NCBI GenBank assembly: GCA_035999765.1
Contig: CP108521.1
Location: 1,116,001-1,180,000 of the forward strand
From: Streptomyces sp. NBC_01231
GTDB lineage: Bacteria > Actinomycetota > Actinomycetes > Streptomycetales > Streptomycetaceae
DNA: 64,000 nt
Reading direction: 5' to 3'
Shown: piece by piece, positions 8,281 to 16,970 of the stretch
How positions within the stretch are numbered: position 1 is the first letter of the stretch
Layout of the letters: the number at the start of each line of letters is the position of its first letter
Position numbers and translations under genes: made by a program
The notes under the pieces: generated by a model
Told to the model about the DNA's origin: nothing
What the model saw: only the letters and a program-made list of their open reading frames with translations
Databases searched by the model: none

Positions 8281-9612
8281 CTACGGAACCCCCTGTTCGA
8301 AGAGCACGTAGCCCGCGTACGAGCCCGACGCGACCGCCGTGACACTGAGCAGGGTCAGCAGCGTGGGCAGACCGAGGCCGCGCAGCTTGACGGCCAGGGG
8401 GATGAAGAGGGGGAAAAGCGGAAGCAGATACCGGGAGACGTTGCCGAATATCTGCTGGCTGCCCAGGACCAGGGCGATGGTGAGGAGCGTGTAGACGACC
8501 AGCACGGCCGGTGGGCGCAGGCGGATCAACAGCGGGATCAGCAGCACAGCCAAGAGGACGACGGCCGCTCCGATGGTGTCCTCCAAGGGGTACGCGAAGA
8601 GGTAGTCGAAGCGGCCCACGGCGATGGACGTGAGTACGTCGCGGGTGTGTTCGCCGTAGTCGAAGGTGTGGGCCCAGGCGCCGGTCTGAAGCTTGAAGTA
8701 GCCGCTCAGGTCGCCCATCCGATTGCCGACCCAGAGCAGGTAGCCGAAGAGTCCGAGCGGCGCGATCAGTATCGCGGTCCATGGGCGGGCGATGTCTTCG
8801 TGACGACGATGGAGCGCCAGCAGCGCGGCGACGGTGAGCGCGGCGATGAGTGCGACGGCGGTGGGACGGTTGAGGCCGGCGGCGAAGGTGAGGATGCCGG
8901 CGGTGAGCCAGCGGTCGCTCATGACGGCGTGACAGGCCCAGACGGCGAGGGCGACGTAGAGGGACTCCGAGTAGGCGGACCACTCCGTGCCCGAGCCGGG
9001 CCAGACGGCCCACAGTCCGGCCGCGGCCAGCCCGGCGCGCCTGCCGCCGAACCGGGCGGTGACGGCGTAGATGCCGAGGACGGCGACGAACGAGGCGACG
9101 ACCGAGACGAGCATGCCGGAGCCGTACAGACCGAGCCCCGTGCCTTCGGAGACGATCCGCATCGTCGCCGGGTAGAGCGGGAAGAACGCGGCCGAGTTGC
9201 CTTCGAGGGTGATCAGTCCCTTGGCACCGGAGACCGGGACGAGGGCGGGGTCGTACCCGTGGGCGGCGATCTGCTGGTACCACCAGCCGTCCCAACTCGC
9301 CAGCACGTCCCAGGCATGGGCGCCGCCCCCGAAACGCGGGTGCTTCTTCCGGTACTCCCCCGAGGAGTTGAGCAGGTACATGAAGACGGAGAAGCCGATG
9401 AGCTTCAGTACGCCGTACAGGGCCAGGACGGGACCGCGGTGTCTGGCCCAACGGCTCAGGCGCGAACGCCAGTTGTGCGGCCAGTGCCTCCAGTGCGTCC
9501 AGTCGGGGCCCGGGTCGTCGCTCGGGTGGTGGGCGGTCCCCGGGTCGGCGACCAAGGACTCGGAGGGGTCGGTCCCGGGGTGGATCGCCGGTGTCGTCAT
9601 CGTGTGGTTCAT
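8281..9612 (-). CDS. PIG-V-like polytopic mannosyltransferase
   Basis: 443 residues with about nine hydrophobic helices. After an N-terminal Trp/His-rich cytoplasmic segment and the first helix comes SWDGWWYQQIAAHGY, the WDxxWY motif that in PIG-V/GT-C enzymes lies in the first outer loop and carries a catalytic Asp. Later loops include NSAAFFPLYPATMR and SAYSESLYVALAVWA. It probably transfers a sugar from a polyprenyl-phosphate donor to an acceptor on the outer face of the membrane. The ATG at 9612 overlaps the stop of the upstream GT2-GtrA gene (ATGA), so donor synthesis and transfer are probably coupled. The acceptor is unknown. Confidence 0.82.
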   Translation of the reverse strand: MNHTMTTPAIHPGTDPSESLVADPGTAHHPSDDPGPDWTHWRHWPHNWRSRLSRWARHRGPVLALYGVLKLIGFSVFMYLLNSSGEYRKKHPRFGGGAHAWDVLASWDGWWYQQIAAHGYDPALVPVSGAKGLITLEGNSAAFFPLYPATMRIVSEGTGLGLYGSGMLVSVVASFVAVLGIYAVTARFGGRRAGLAAAGLWAVWPGSGTEWSAYSESLYVALAVWACHAVMSDRWLTAGILTFAAGLNRPTAVALIAALTVAALLALHRRHEDIARPWTAILIAPLGLFGYLLWVGNRMGDLSGYFKLQTGAWAHTFDYGEHTRDVLTSIAVGRFDYLFAYPLEDTIGAAVVLLAVLLIPLLIRLRPPAVLVVYTLLTIALVLGSQQIFGNVSRYLLPLFPLFIPLAVKLRGLGLPTLLTLLSVTAVASGSYAGYVLFEQGVP

Positions 9613-10874
9613 GCGGCCGTGGATCCCGTCCCGCGGCGACGGGCGGGGAACACCCAGGCCCGGAAGAGGAGGAAGCGCAGGAGGGTCGCGGCCAGGTTGG
9701 CGGCGACGAGCACCCCGATCTCCGTGGGGCGCGCGGGTCTGGACACCAGGTGGTGCAGGACGGCCAGCGATCCGCTGGTGAGCGTCAGACCGACCGCGAA
9801 GACCATGAGGCCCTTGGCCTGGTGGCGCAGCGCGCCGCCCCGGCCGCGCAGCCCGAAGGTGAGCCGACGGTTCGCGGCCGTGTTGGCGACCGCGCAGATC
9901 AGCAGGGCCAGCGCGTTGGCGGCCTGCGGTCCGGTCGGCGGGCGCAACAGCGCGTACAGCAGCACGTATCCGACGGTGCTCACGGCGCCCACCGCTCCGA
10001 AACGCAGCAGTTGGCCGGCCAGACCGCTGGGCGCGTGGTCGGCGCCGCCGCGCCGCAGCCCGGCCGTCGGAAGTGTGCCGCGGGCCAGGGAGCGGCCGAT
10101 CCTGGCGATGCCGCGCAGGTCGGCCAGCGCCGTGGAGAGGATGTCGACCCGGCTGTCGGGATCGTCCACCCAGTCGACCGGCACCTCGTGGATGCGTAAC
10201 CCGGACCGCTCGGCTATCACCAGCAGTTCGGTGTCGAAGAACCACCCCGAGTCCTGCACGAGGGGCAGCAGCCGCTCGGCGACATCACGTCGTACCGCCT
10301 TGAATCCGCACTGCGCGTCGGAGAAGCCCACGGCGAGGGTGGAGCGCAACAGGACGTTGTAGCAACGGGAGATGACCTCTCGCTTGGGGCCCCGTACGAC
10401 TCGGGCACCGCGGGCCAGCCGGGTGCCGATCGCGATGTCGGAGTGGCCGGAGATCAACGGGGCGACCAGCGGCAGCAGCGCCGTCAGATCGGTCGACAGG
10501 TCCACGTCCACGTAGGCGAGCACGGGCGCCCGCGACTGCGACCACGCCGCGTGCAGCGCCCCGCCGCGTCCCTTCTCGGTCAGCCGCAGCCACTGCGCCT
10601 CCGGTAACTCGGCGGCCAGCCGGGCGGCGATCCGCGGGGTGTCGTCGCTGCTGGCGTTGTCCGCGACAGTGATCCGGAACGGGTACGGGAAGGTCTCGCG
10701 CAGATGCGCGTGGAGCCGCCGCACGCTCGGCTCCAGTTCCGCCTCCTCGTTGAACACCGGGACCACTACGTCCAGAACGGGCTCCCGCTGGTGCGCCGAC
10801 ACCGCTGTGCGGAGCGGCAGTTGGTCCAGCGGGCAGTCGGTCGAGGAGTCCCCGGGGCGTTCCGGATGATCCAT
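9609..10874 (-). CDS. Fusion of GT2 dolichol-phosphate-type glycosyltransferase and GtrA flippase domain
   Basis: 421 residues. The first about 250 are a GT2 domain like DPM1: LDVVVPVFNEEAELEPSVRR, ADNASSDDT, YVDVDLSTDL (DxD) and FSDAQCGFKAVRRDV. The rest is a GtrA-type four-helix membrane domain beginning LLRFGAVGAVSTVGYVLLYALL. The fusion suggests an enzyme that makes a polyprenyl-phosphate sugar and helps move it across the membrane, feeding the overlapping downstream PIG-V-like transferase. Start: the ATG at 10874 has GAAGGG about 10 bases upstream; an in-frame ATG at 10913 would add 13 residues. Confidence 0.86.
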   Translation of the reverse strand: MDHPERPGDSSTDCPLDQLPLRTAVSAHQREPVLDVVVPVFNEEAELEPSVRRLHAHLRETFPYPFRITVADNASSDDTPRIAARLAAELPEAQWLRLTEKGRGGALHAAWSQSRAPVLAYVDVDLSTDLTALLPLVAPLISGHSDIAIGTRLARGARVVRGPKREVISRCYNVLLRSTLAVGFSDAQCGFKAVRRDVAERLLPLVQDSGWFFDTELLVIAERSGLRIHEVPVDWVDDPDSRVDILSTALADLRGIARIGRSLARGTLPTAGLRRGGADHAPSGLAGQLLRFGAVGAVSTVGYVLLYALLRPPTGPQAANALALLICAVANTAANRRLTFGLRGRGGALRHQAKGLMVFAVGLTLTSGSLAVLHHLVSRPARPTEIGVLVAANLAATLLRFLLFRAWVFPARRRGTGSTAA

Positions 10875-11079
10875 GGAGTGGCCCTTCAGCGCGGCCGTCC
10901 CGATATGTTTCACGATGTGTCCGTGTCTGTAGTTCTGTCGCAGGGCATGCCGAAGTCGCTCGCGGCGATGGTGCGACCAACGGGCAGGGGTCAGGAGTTA
11001 CGAGGTGCCGGTCACGGCTTGTCGTCGTGCTGTCGTCGTCGGTCAGGGAAAGCGTTCGGGAACAGCGCTCAGGGCACCT

Positions 11080-11619
11080 CTATCCGGTGTCGGCCGAGCC
11101 CTCGGTCGACGACGCGTCGACGTTCGAAGGCATGGTCGCCGGTGCGGACGGAGTGTGTGTCACCCCCGAGTTCGTGGTCGGCGGCAGGCTGGTGGTCGAG
11201 GGGACACCCGGGAGCGAGGGCGCCGTGTCCGAACGCGAGGTCGCGGTCGGCGTCCCGGACAGTCCGCCGGTCCCGTCGATGGTCGCGTCGGCGGTTTCGG
11301 TGGGGAGCCCGGCGGTCGAGGACCCGGGCGAGGACGTGTCCGGTACCTCCGTCGGAGTCGTGGTCGGTGCGGCCGGGCTCACCGCGGGCCGGGGAAGGGG
11401 AGCCTGCGGCCTGTTCTCGGCGGGGTCGTGGGGCAGCAGCCAGAAGCCGATGCCGAGTCCGGCGACGACCAGCGCGGAACCCACGGCCCGCTGTGCCACG
11501 CGGGCCCGGTGCCGGGACCGTACGCCGGACCGGAGGCGTTGTCGGTGCCGCGGCTCGAAGGGGGCGTGTTCCTGGGTGTCGCGCATCATCCGCGACAACT
11601 CGCGCTCGAAGTGATCCAT
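11080..11619 (-). CDS. Single-pass membrane protein, probable partner of the upstream sigma factor
   Basis: 179 residues. A basic cytoplasmic segment of about 45 residues (MDHFERELSRMMRDTQEHAP, then RHRQRLRSGVRSRHRARV) precedes one membrane helix (VGSALVVAGLGIGFWLLP), then an external tail very rich in Thr, Ser and Pro. It starts 10 bases after the sigma-factor stop, with GGGGAGG as ribosome site, so the pair is an operon. Position and topology suggest an anti-sigma-like or envelope-sensing partner of the SigE-family factor. The usual zinc anti-sigma motif (HxxxCxxC) is absent, so this role is inferred from context. Confidence 0.75.
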   Translation of the reverse strand: MDHFERELSRMMRDTQEHAPFEPRHRQRLRSGVRSRHRARVAQRAVGSALVVAGLGIGFWLLPHDPAENRPQAPLPRPAVSPAAPTTTPTEVPDTSSPGSSTAGLPTETADATIDGTGGLSGTPTATSRSDTAPSLPGVPSTTSLPPTTNSGVTHTPSAPATMPSNVDASSTEGSADTG

Positions 11620-11629
11620 GGCCTCCCCT

Positions 11630-12136
11630 TCACCCCACCGGCTCGATGACATCGGCCAGGATCCGACGCAGCCGAGCCACGCCACGTGACGCATGGGATC
11701 GGGCCGTGCCCACGGGGCACCCCAACACCTCTGCGACCTGTTTCTCCGACAGGTCCTGGTAGTAACGCAGCACCACCGCGGCCCGTTGCCGCGGCGGCAA
11801 CTGGGCCAGCGCGGCTTCCAGCCGGGAGCGCTCCGCCACGGCGGCGGAGACGTCCCCCGTCTCCGCCAGGTCGGGCAGCTGCTCCACCGGGCGCTCGCCC
11901 CACCAGCGCCGCCGCGCCGAGCGCGCCGCCGCTCGTGCCAGCACCTTGCGCAGGTACGCCTCCGGCGCCTCCTCGGCGATCTTGGGCCAGACGAACCAGA
12001 GCTTGACCAGTGCCTCCTGGAGCAGGTCCTCGGCGCGGTGCCGATCGCCTCCCACGAGGAGACGGGCGAGGTGCAGCAGCGCCGACCAGCGGGCCGCCAC
12101 GAACCCGTCGAACCCCTCGGCTCGACTCTGCTCCAT
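11630..12136 (-). CDS. SigE-family ECF RNA polymerase sigma factor
   Basis: 168 residues. Region 2 reads FVAARWSALLHLARLLVGG then HRAEDLLQEALVKLW; region 4 reads LPPRQRAAVVLRYYQDLSEKQVAEVLGC then PVGTARSHASRGVARLR. The GFDGFVAARW start and the wording of both regions fit the streptomycete SigE-like ECF group, which usually recruits polymerase to stress or envelope genes. The ATG at 12136 begins with MEQSRAEGF, typical for the group; an ATG 31 codons upstream lacks matching sequence. The downstream membrane protein is probably its regulator. Confidence 0.92.
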   Translation of the reverse strand: MEQSRAEGFDGFVAARWSALLHLARLLVGGDRHRAEDLLQEALVKLWFVWPKIAEEAPEAYLRKVLARAAARSARRRWWGERPVEQLPDLAETGDVSAAVAERSRLEAALAQLPPRQRAAVVLRYYQDLSEKQVAEVLGCPVGTARSHASRGVARLRRILADVIEPVG

Positions 12137-12243
12137 CCGCACCGTCCCCGTTCCGGTCAACCCTCTACACCTAGGGAAAGACGGTGGCCCCCGCGGCACG
12201 ATGCACTGCGGCCCTATGATCCGGATCACACTGCACCGCGGCT

Positions 12244-12412
12244 GGGATCAGGGACCGGTTTCAGGGGCTGGGATCAGGGGCCGGGCTCAGCGACCGGGAT
12301 CAGCGGCCGGGATCAGCGGCCGGGCTCAGCGACCGGGATCAGGGGCCGGGATCAGCGGCCGGGCTCAGCGACCGGGATCAGGGGCCGGGATCAGCGGCCG
12401 GGCTCAGAGCGG
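12244..12412. repeat. Tandem array of a 13-bp unit, 13 copies
   Basis: Thirteen consecutive 13-base units with consensus GGGATCAGCGGCC; variants are GGGATCAGGGGCC and GGGCTCAGCGACC. From unit 4 the units mostly follow a 39-base three-unit order. It lies between the sigma-factor start and the pgm terminator, outside any gene I accept. No spacer-repeat alternation is present, so it is not CRISPR. Slipped-strand expansion is the simplest origin; multiple protein-binding sites are an alternative. Confidence 0.9.
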
Positions 12413-12456
12413 CGGGACAGGCGGGCGAGCACGGTCCTCGCCTACGGTCCGGTGGT

Positions 12457-12487
12457 GCCCGGCCGCCCGAAACCCGGGCGGCCGGGC
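12457..12487 (-). terminator. Strong hairpin downstream of pgm
   Basis: A perfect 13-bp stem (arm GCCCGGCCGCCCG) with a 5-base loop, 11 bases beyond the pgm stop. No U-tract. Confidence 0.75.
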
Positions 12488-12498
12488 AGGCCGTCGTC

Positions 12499-14139
12499 TC
12501 AGCCGCCCAGTGTCGTACCGACCACCGCCTTGGCCTCCTCCTGCACCTGCGCGAGGTGGTCGGGGCCGAGGAACGACTCGGCGTAGATCTTGTACACGTC
12601 CTCGGTGCCCGAAGGGCGGGCCGCGAACCAGGCGTTGGCCGTGGTGACCTTGATGCCGCCGATGGGCGCCCGGTTGCCGGGGGCCTCGGTGAGTACGGCG
12701 GTCACCGCCTCGCCGGCCAGGGTCTCCGCGCTGACCTGGGCGGGCGAGAGCTTGCCGAGCAGGGCCTTCTCCTCGCGGGTGGCGGGCGCGTCGATGCGGG
12801 CGTACGCGGGCTCCCCGAAGCGGGCGGTCAGCGCGGTGTAGTGCTCCGACGGCGTCTTCCCGGTGACCGCCGTGATCTCGGCGGCCAGCAGCGCGAGGAT
12901 GATGCCGTCCTTGTCGGTGGTCCACACCGAGCCGTCCCGGCGCAGGAAGGACGCGCCGGCCGACTCCTCGCCGCCGAACCCGAGACTTCCGTCGACGAGG
13001 CCGTCCACGAACCACTTGAACCCGACCGGCACCTCCACCAGCGGGCGCCCCAGGTCGGCGGCGACCCGGTCGATCATCCCGGACGACACCAGCGTCTTGC
13101 CGATGCCCGCTTCGACGGGCCACCCCTTGCGGTGGGAGTAGAGGTAGGAGATGGCCGCGGCCAGGTAGTGGTTGGGGTTCATCAGCCCCGCGTCCGGCGT
13201 GACGATGCCGTGCCGGTCGGCGTCGGCGTCGTTGCCGGTGGCGATCTGGAAGCGGTCGCGCTGCTCGATGAGGGAGGCCATGGCGTACGGCGACGAGCAG
13301 TCCATGCGGATCTTGCCGTCCCAGTCCAGCGTCATGAACCGCCAGGTCGGGTCGGCGAGCGGGTTGACCACGGTGAGGTCGAGCCCGTGCTGCTCGGCGA
13401 TCCGGCCCCAGTAGCCGACCGAGGCCCCGCCCAGCGGGTCGGCGCCGATACGGACGCCCGCCGCGCGGATCGCGTCCAGGTCCAGGACGCCGGGCAGGTC
13501 GGCGACGTACGCGCCGAGGAAGTCGTAGCGCCCCGTGCCCTCGGCGCTGAGCGCCCGTGTGTAGGGGATGCGCCGGACGTCCTTGAGGCCGGCCGCGATG
13601 ATCTCGTTGGCCCGGTCCTGGATCCAGCTCGTCGCCCCGGAGGCGGCCGGACCACCGTTCGGCGGGTTGTACTTGAACCCTCCGTCGGCGGGCGGGTTGT
13701 GGGACGGGGTGACGACGACCCCGTCCGCGAGGCCCGTGGTCCGTCCGCGGTTGTGGGTGAGGATGGCGAGCGAGACCGCCGGGGTGGGCGTGTAGCCGTC
13801 CGCGCTGTCGATGAGCACGGTGACCTCGTTGGCCGCGAAGACCTCGAGGGCGGTGACCTTCGCCGGCTCGGACAGGGCGTGGGTGTCGGCGCCCAGGAAC
13901 AGGGGGCCGTCGGTGCCCTGGCCGGCGCGGTACTCGCAGATGGCCTGACTGGTCGCGGCGATGTGCGCCTCGTTGAACGAGGTCACCAGGGACGAGCCGC
14001 GGTGCCCGGACGTCCCGAACGCGACGCGTTGCCCCGGTTCGGCCGGGTCGGGGTGCAACGCGTAGTACGCGGTGACCAGTTGGGCGACGTCGACGAGGTC
14101 CTCCGGACCGGCCTGCTTGCCCGCTCGCTCGTGCTGCAT
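12499..14139 (-). CDS. pgm: Phosphoglucomutase (alpha-D-glucose phosphate-specific)
   Basis: 546 residues, the usual length for the bacterial Pgm family. It interconverts glucose-1-phosphate and glucose-6-phosphate, linking glycolysis to glycogen, trehalose and cell-wall sugar nucleotides. Four domains show their marks: the active-site phosphoserine loop [20 protein letters not shown], the magnesium loop [12 protein letters not shown], the sugar-specificity loop EESAGASF, and the C-terminal phosphate site [21 protein letters not shown] lies 7 bases before the ATG at 14139, so that start is preferred to a GTG four codons upstream. The gene is monocistronic. Confidence 0.96.
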   Translation of the reverse strand: MQHERAGKQAGPEDLVDVAQLVTAYYALHPDPAEPGQRVAFGTSGHRGSSLVTSFNEAHIAATSQAICEYRAGQGTDGPLFLGADTHALSEPAKVTALEVFAANEVTVLIDSADGYTPTPAVSLAILTHNRGRTTGLADGVVVTPSHNPPADGGFKYNPPNGGPAASGATSWIQDRANEIIAAGLKDVRRIPYTRALSAEGTGRYDFLGAYVADLPGVLDLDAIRAAGVRIGADPLGGASVGYWGRIAEQHGLDLTVVNPLADPTWRFMTLDWDGKIRMDCSSPYAMASLIEQRDRFQIATGNDADADRHGIVTPDAGLMNPNHYLAAAISYLYSHRKGWPVEAGIGKTLVSSGMIDRVAADLGRPLVEVPVGFKWFVDGLVDGSLGFGGEESAGASFLRRDGSVWTTDKDGIILALLAAEITAVTGKTPSEHYTALTARFGEPAYARIDAPATREEKALLGKLSPAQVSAETLAGEAVTAVLTEAPGNRAPIGGIKVTTANAWFAARPSGTEDVYKIYAESFLGPDHLAQVQEEAKAVVGTTLGG

Positions 14140-14289
14140 GCCCGCTCCCACAGATCGTTCGGCCTACGGTGAAGCCCCCATCCTTCCTCGTCACGGCGGT
14201 CTTTTGCGAGTCCGCCGCAGGTTCCTCGCGGGAGCGGGCGAAAGTGGTTCTGCGGGTTTGATTCCCGCTGAGACGTGTACGCGAAGTAC

Positions 14290-15828
14290 ATGGCCCAGTC
14301 GATACGAGAGACGGAACGAAAGTACGAGGCTCCGGCCGCCGACGACACCTCCTGGCTGCCCGACCTCACCGACGTGGTCGGCATCGCGTCCGTGGCGGAC
14401 CGGGGCACCGACGACCTCGACGCCGTGTACTACGACACCGTGGATCTGCGGCTGGTCGGCGCCTCGGCCACCCTGCGCCGCAGGACGGGCGGCTCCGACG
14501 CCGGCTGGCACCTCAAGCTGCCGCTGCCCGGCGACAGCCGCGAGGAAGTGCGCGCCCCGTTGTCCGACACGGTCCCGGGCGACCTGCGTGACCTGGTGGT
14601 CTCCCGTACCCGGGGTGCGGAAGTGAGGCCGGTGGTCCGCCTGCGCACCGAACGTCACAGGCGGGAGCTCGCCGATGCCGACGGCGCCGTGCTGGGTGAG
14701 CTGAGCGTCGACGCGGTCGAGGCGGAGTCGCTGCTCGGCGGGGCCACGCGGGCCTCGTGGACGGAGCTGGAGGTCGAGCTCGCCGAGGGCGCCGACCCGG
14801 AGCTGCTGGGGGCCGTGGACACGATGCTGCGCGAGAGGGGCGTCGAGCGGCTGCCCGGTCCGTCCAAGCTCGCCCGCGCGCTGGAGGAGACAGGGGTGGG
14901 CGCGCCCCGGCTGCCGGACGTGCGGGCCGAGGACGTGGTGGCGGGCTCGGCCGGGGATCTCGTCCTCGGGTATGTGGAGAAGCAGGTGCGGGCCCTGGTC
15001 GAACTCGATCCCGCGGTCCGCCGGAACCTGCCGGACTCGGTGCACAGGATGCGGGTCGCCTGTCGTCGGCTGCGGAGTGTGCTGCGCTCGTACCGTTCGG
15101 TCCTGGACCGCGGGGCCACCGATCCCGTGCGCAGGGAACTGAAATGGCTGGCCGGTGCACTGGGCGCGGAACGCGACCACGAGGTCCTTCAGGAACGGCT
15201 CGACGCCGGGGTCGGTGCCCTGCCGCGGGAACTGGTCCTGGGACCCGTCACGGCCCGGCTCCAGGCGTGGCACGTCACCAAGACCTCCGAGGCCCGGACG
15301 CGTACGCAGGACGCCTTGGCGTCGCCCCGCTATCTGGCCCTGCTGGACTCGCTGGCCGGCCTGGTCGCACGGCCTCCGCTGCGCCGCAAGGCCGCCCGGA
15401 AGCCGAAGGACGTGATGGCCAAGGCGGTCCTCAAGGAGTACGACCGGTTCGCCGGCCGGGTCGGGGTGGCCCTGGAGACGTCGCCCGGCGCGGACCGGGA
15501 CGCGGCCCTGCACCAGGCTCGCAAGGCGGCCAAGAAGACCCGGTACGCCACGGAGCCTGCCCGCGCCTCACTCGGCAAGCCCGCCAAGCGCCTCGGCAAG
15601 CGGGTCAAGACAGTCCAGAAGGTGCTCGGCGACCACCAGGACAGCGTGGTGGCCCGAGCCGAACTGCGCCGGATGGCGGTCGCGGCGGGAACGTCCGGTG
15701 AGGCGAGCTTCACCTGGGGCCTTCTCTACGGACGGGAGCAGACGGCGGCCGGCGAGCGACAGCGGGAACTCCCGGAGGTCTGGGCCCGCGCCTCGAAGCC
15801 CGCGCTGCGCAAGGCACTCGGGCGCTGA
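14290..15828 (+). CDS. CYTH and CHAD domain protein, polyphosphate-associated
   Basis: 512 residues. The N-terminal CYTH domain opens with ETERKYE and contains alternating charged strands (YYDTVDLRL, LRRRTGG, WHLKLPLPG) typical of triphosphate tunnel enzymes. The C-terminal half is CHAD, with conserved basic helices VHRMRVACRRLRSVLRSYR and HQARKAAKKTRYA and the closing LGDHQDSVVARA. CHAD binds inorganic polyphosphate; CYTH may hydrolyse triphosphate or polyphosphate. The start is not firm: the ATG at 14290 begins five codons after an alternative GTG and neither has a strong ribosome site. Confidence 0.92.
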   Translation: MAQSIRETERKYEAPAADDTSWLPDLTDVVGIASVADRGTDDLDAVYYDTVDLRLVGASATLRRRTGGSDAGWHLKLPLPGDSREEVRAPLSDTVPGDLRDLVVSRTRGAEVRPVVRLRTERHRRELADADGAVLGELSVDAVEAESLLGGATRASWTELEVELAEGADPELLGAVDTMLRERGVERLPGPSKLARALEETGVGAPRLPDVRAEDVVAGSAGDLVLGYVEKQVRALVELDPAVRRNLPDSVHRMRVACRRLRSVLRSYRSVLDRGATDPVRRELKWLAGALGAERDHEVLQERLDAGVGALPRELVLGPVTARLQAWHVTKTSEARTRTQDALASPRYLALLDSLAGLVARPPLRRKAARKPKDVMAKAVLKEYDRFAGRVGVALETSPGADRDAALHQARKAAKKTRYATEPARASLGKPAKRLGKRVKTVQKVLGDHQDSVVARAELRRMAVAAGTSGEASFTWGLLYGREQTAAGERQRELPEVWARASKPALRKALGR

Positions 15829-15881
15829 CGTCCGACGGCGGACTCCGGCTGTTCGGCCGTTCATTCAGCCACGCCGGTGCG

Positions 15882-16970
15882 TCATTCCCGGCCGGGCCGG
15901 CCGTCGCCGTCCGTGTCTCCGGGCGGCAGGCCGGGCAGATCGTCGGCGTCCGTGTCTCCGGGCGGCAGGCCGGGCAGGTCGTCGGCGTCCGTGTCTCCGG
16001 GCGTCTGGGCGCGTGGTGTGTCGCCGGCGGTGAGGTGCTCCAGGACCTCCGCCAGCTCCTGGCAGGCTCGCTCCACCGAGCGTCTGGTGTTGCGCTGCTC
16101 GGTGATGACGGCCGACAGGAGCAGGGCGATCGTGGCCATGGTGCCGTTGAACGCCTGCAGTTTGATCATCACCTCGACCCGGGTCAGCCCGGCGAAGGGC
16201 CCCACCCCGTCCGTCGCGGCGACGGTGGCCATGACGCATGTGAAGAGTGCGCAGAGCATGCTGCCGGCCAGCCGGAAGCGCAGAGCCACCCAGATCAGCA
16301 ACGGATAGACGAGGAACAGCAGGCTGGCCTCGTTGCGCGTGGCCAGCGGTACGACGACGCAGGCGATGACGGTCAGCCCCACGGCCTCCTTCCACCGGGC
16401 CATGGGCAGCGGTCGACGCGCCCCGTACAGCAGCAGCAGGAGCGGGGTGACGATCAGGACGCCCATCGCGTCGCCCACCCACCACGCGAGCCACACCGGC
16501 CAGAAGCTGCCGGTGTCGAGCCGGTCGGTGACCACGAGGATGCCGACGCCCACCGTGGAGCTGATCAGCATGCTGGTCAGGGCCCCCAGGAACACCAGGG
16601 CGAGGCCGTCCCGCAGTCGGCTGAGATCGGTGCGGAAGCCCACCCGGCGCAGCAGGAGGTACGCGCAGACGGGGGCGACGGTGTTGCCCGCCAGGTTGCC
16701 GAGCACGTCGGGCCGGAACGCGGTGATGTGCACGATGACGAGCAGGACACCCAGCGCGATGCCGGGCCAGGCACGCAGCCCGAGGATCAGCAGACAGGCC
16801 ACCGCCACACCCGTGGGCGGCCAGATGGGTGTGAACACCGCGCCCTCGACAACCAGGTCGCGCAGAAGTCCGAGCAGCCCTGCCGCGTAGTAGCCGCCGG
16901 CGACTGCCAGCGTCTGGAGGGCGAAGACGCCGGTGCGGCGCAGATCCTCGGTGCCCACCACACCAGCCAT
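15882..16970 (-). CDS. MASE1-type integral membrane sensor protein
   Basis: 362 residues. About eight hydrophobic helices occupy residues 10-300 and match a MASE1 sensory domain (FTPIWPPTGVAVACLLILG, GNLAGNTVAP, LAWWVGDAMGVLIVTPLLLL). No output domain (GGDEF, kinase) follows; the tail is a hydrophilic repeat built of PGDTDADDLPGLP. The start overlaps the stop of the upstream phosphatase by one base (TGATG), so sensor and SpoIIE-type phosphatase are made together and may form a split two-protein signalling unit. The ligand is unknown. Confidence 0.85.
   Translation of the reverse strand: MAGVVGTEDLRRTGVFALQTLAVAGGYYAAGLLGLLRDLVVEGAVFTPIWPPTGVAVACLLILGLRAWPGIALGVLLVIVHITAFRPDVLGNLAGNTVAPVCAYLLLRRVGFRTDLSRLRDGLALVFLGALTSMLISSTVGVGILVVTDRLDTGSFWPVWLAWWVGDAMGVLIVTPLLLLLYGARRPLPMARWKEAVGLTVIACVVVPLATRNEASLLFLVYPLLIWVALRFRLAGSMLCALFTCVMATVAATDGVGPFAGLTRVEVMIKLQAFNGTMATIALLLSAVITEQRNTRRSVERACQELAEVLEHLTAGDTPRAQTPGDTDADDLPGLPPGDTDADDLPGLPPGDTDGDGRPGRE
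15908..16002. repeat. 39-bp direct repeat in the 3' end of the MASE1 gene
   Basis: Two full copies (15908-15946 and 15947-15985, two base differences at most) and a partial third. They encode 13-residue units PGDTDADDLPGLP. The length is a multiple of three, so copy-number change would keep the frame. Confidence 0.85.

Noticed and set aside
12244..12412. CRISPR array
   Set aside because: Units are directly tandem, 13 bp long and without spacers; no cas gene is present.
14252..14268. TpsiC-arm-like GCGGG-TTTGATT-CCCGC upstream of the CYTH-CHAD gene
   Set aside because: The loop lacks the TTC of a tRNA and no acceptor, D or anticodon arms can be folded around it.
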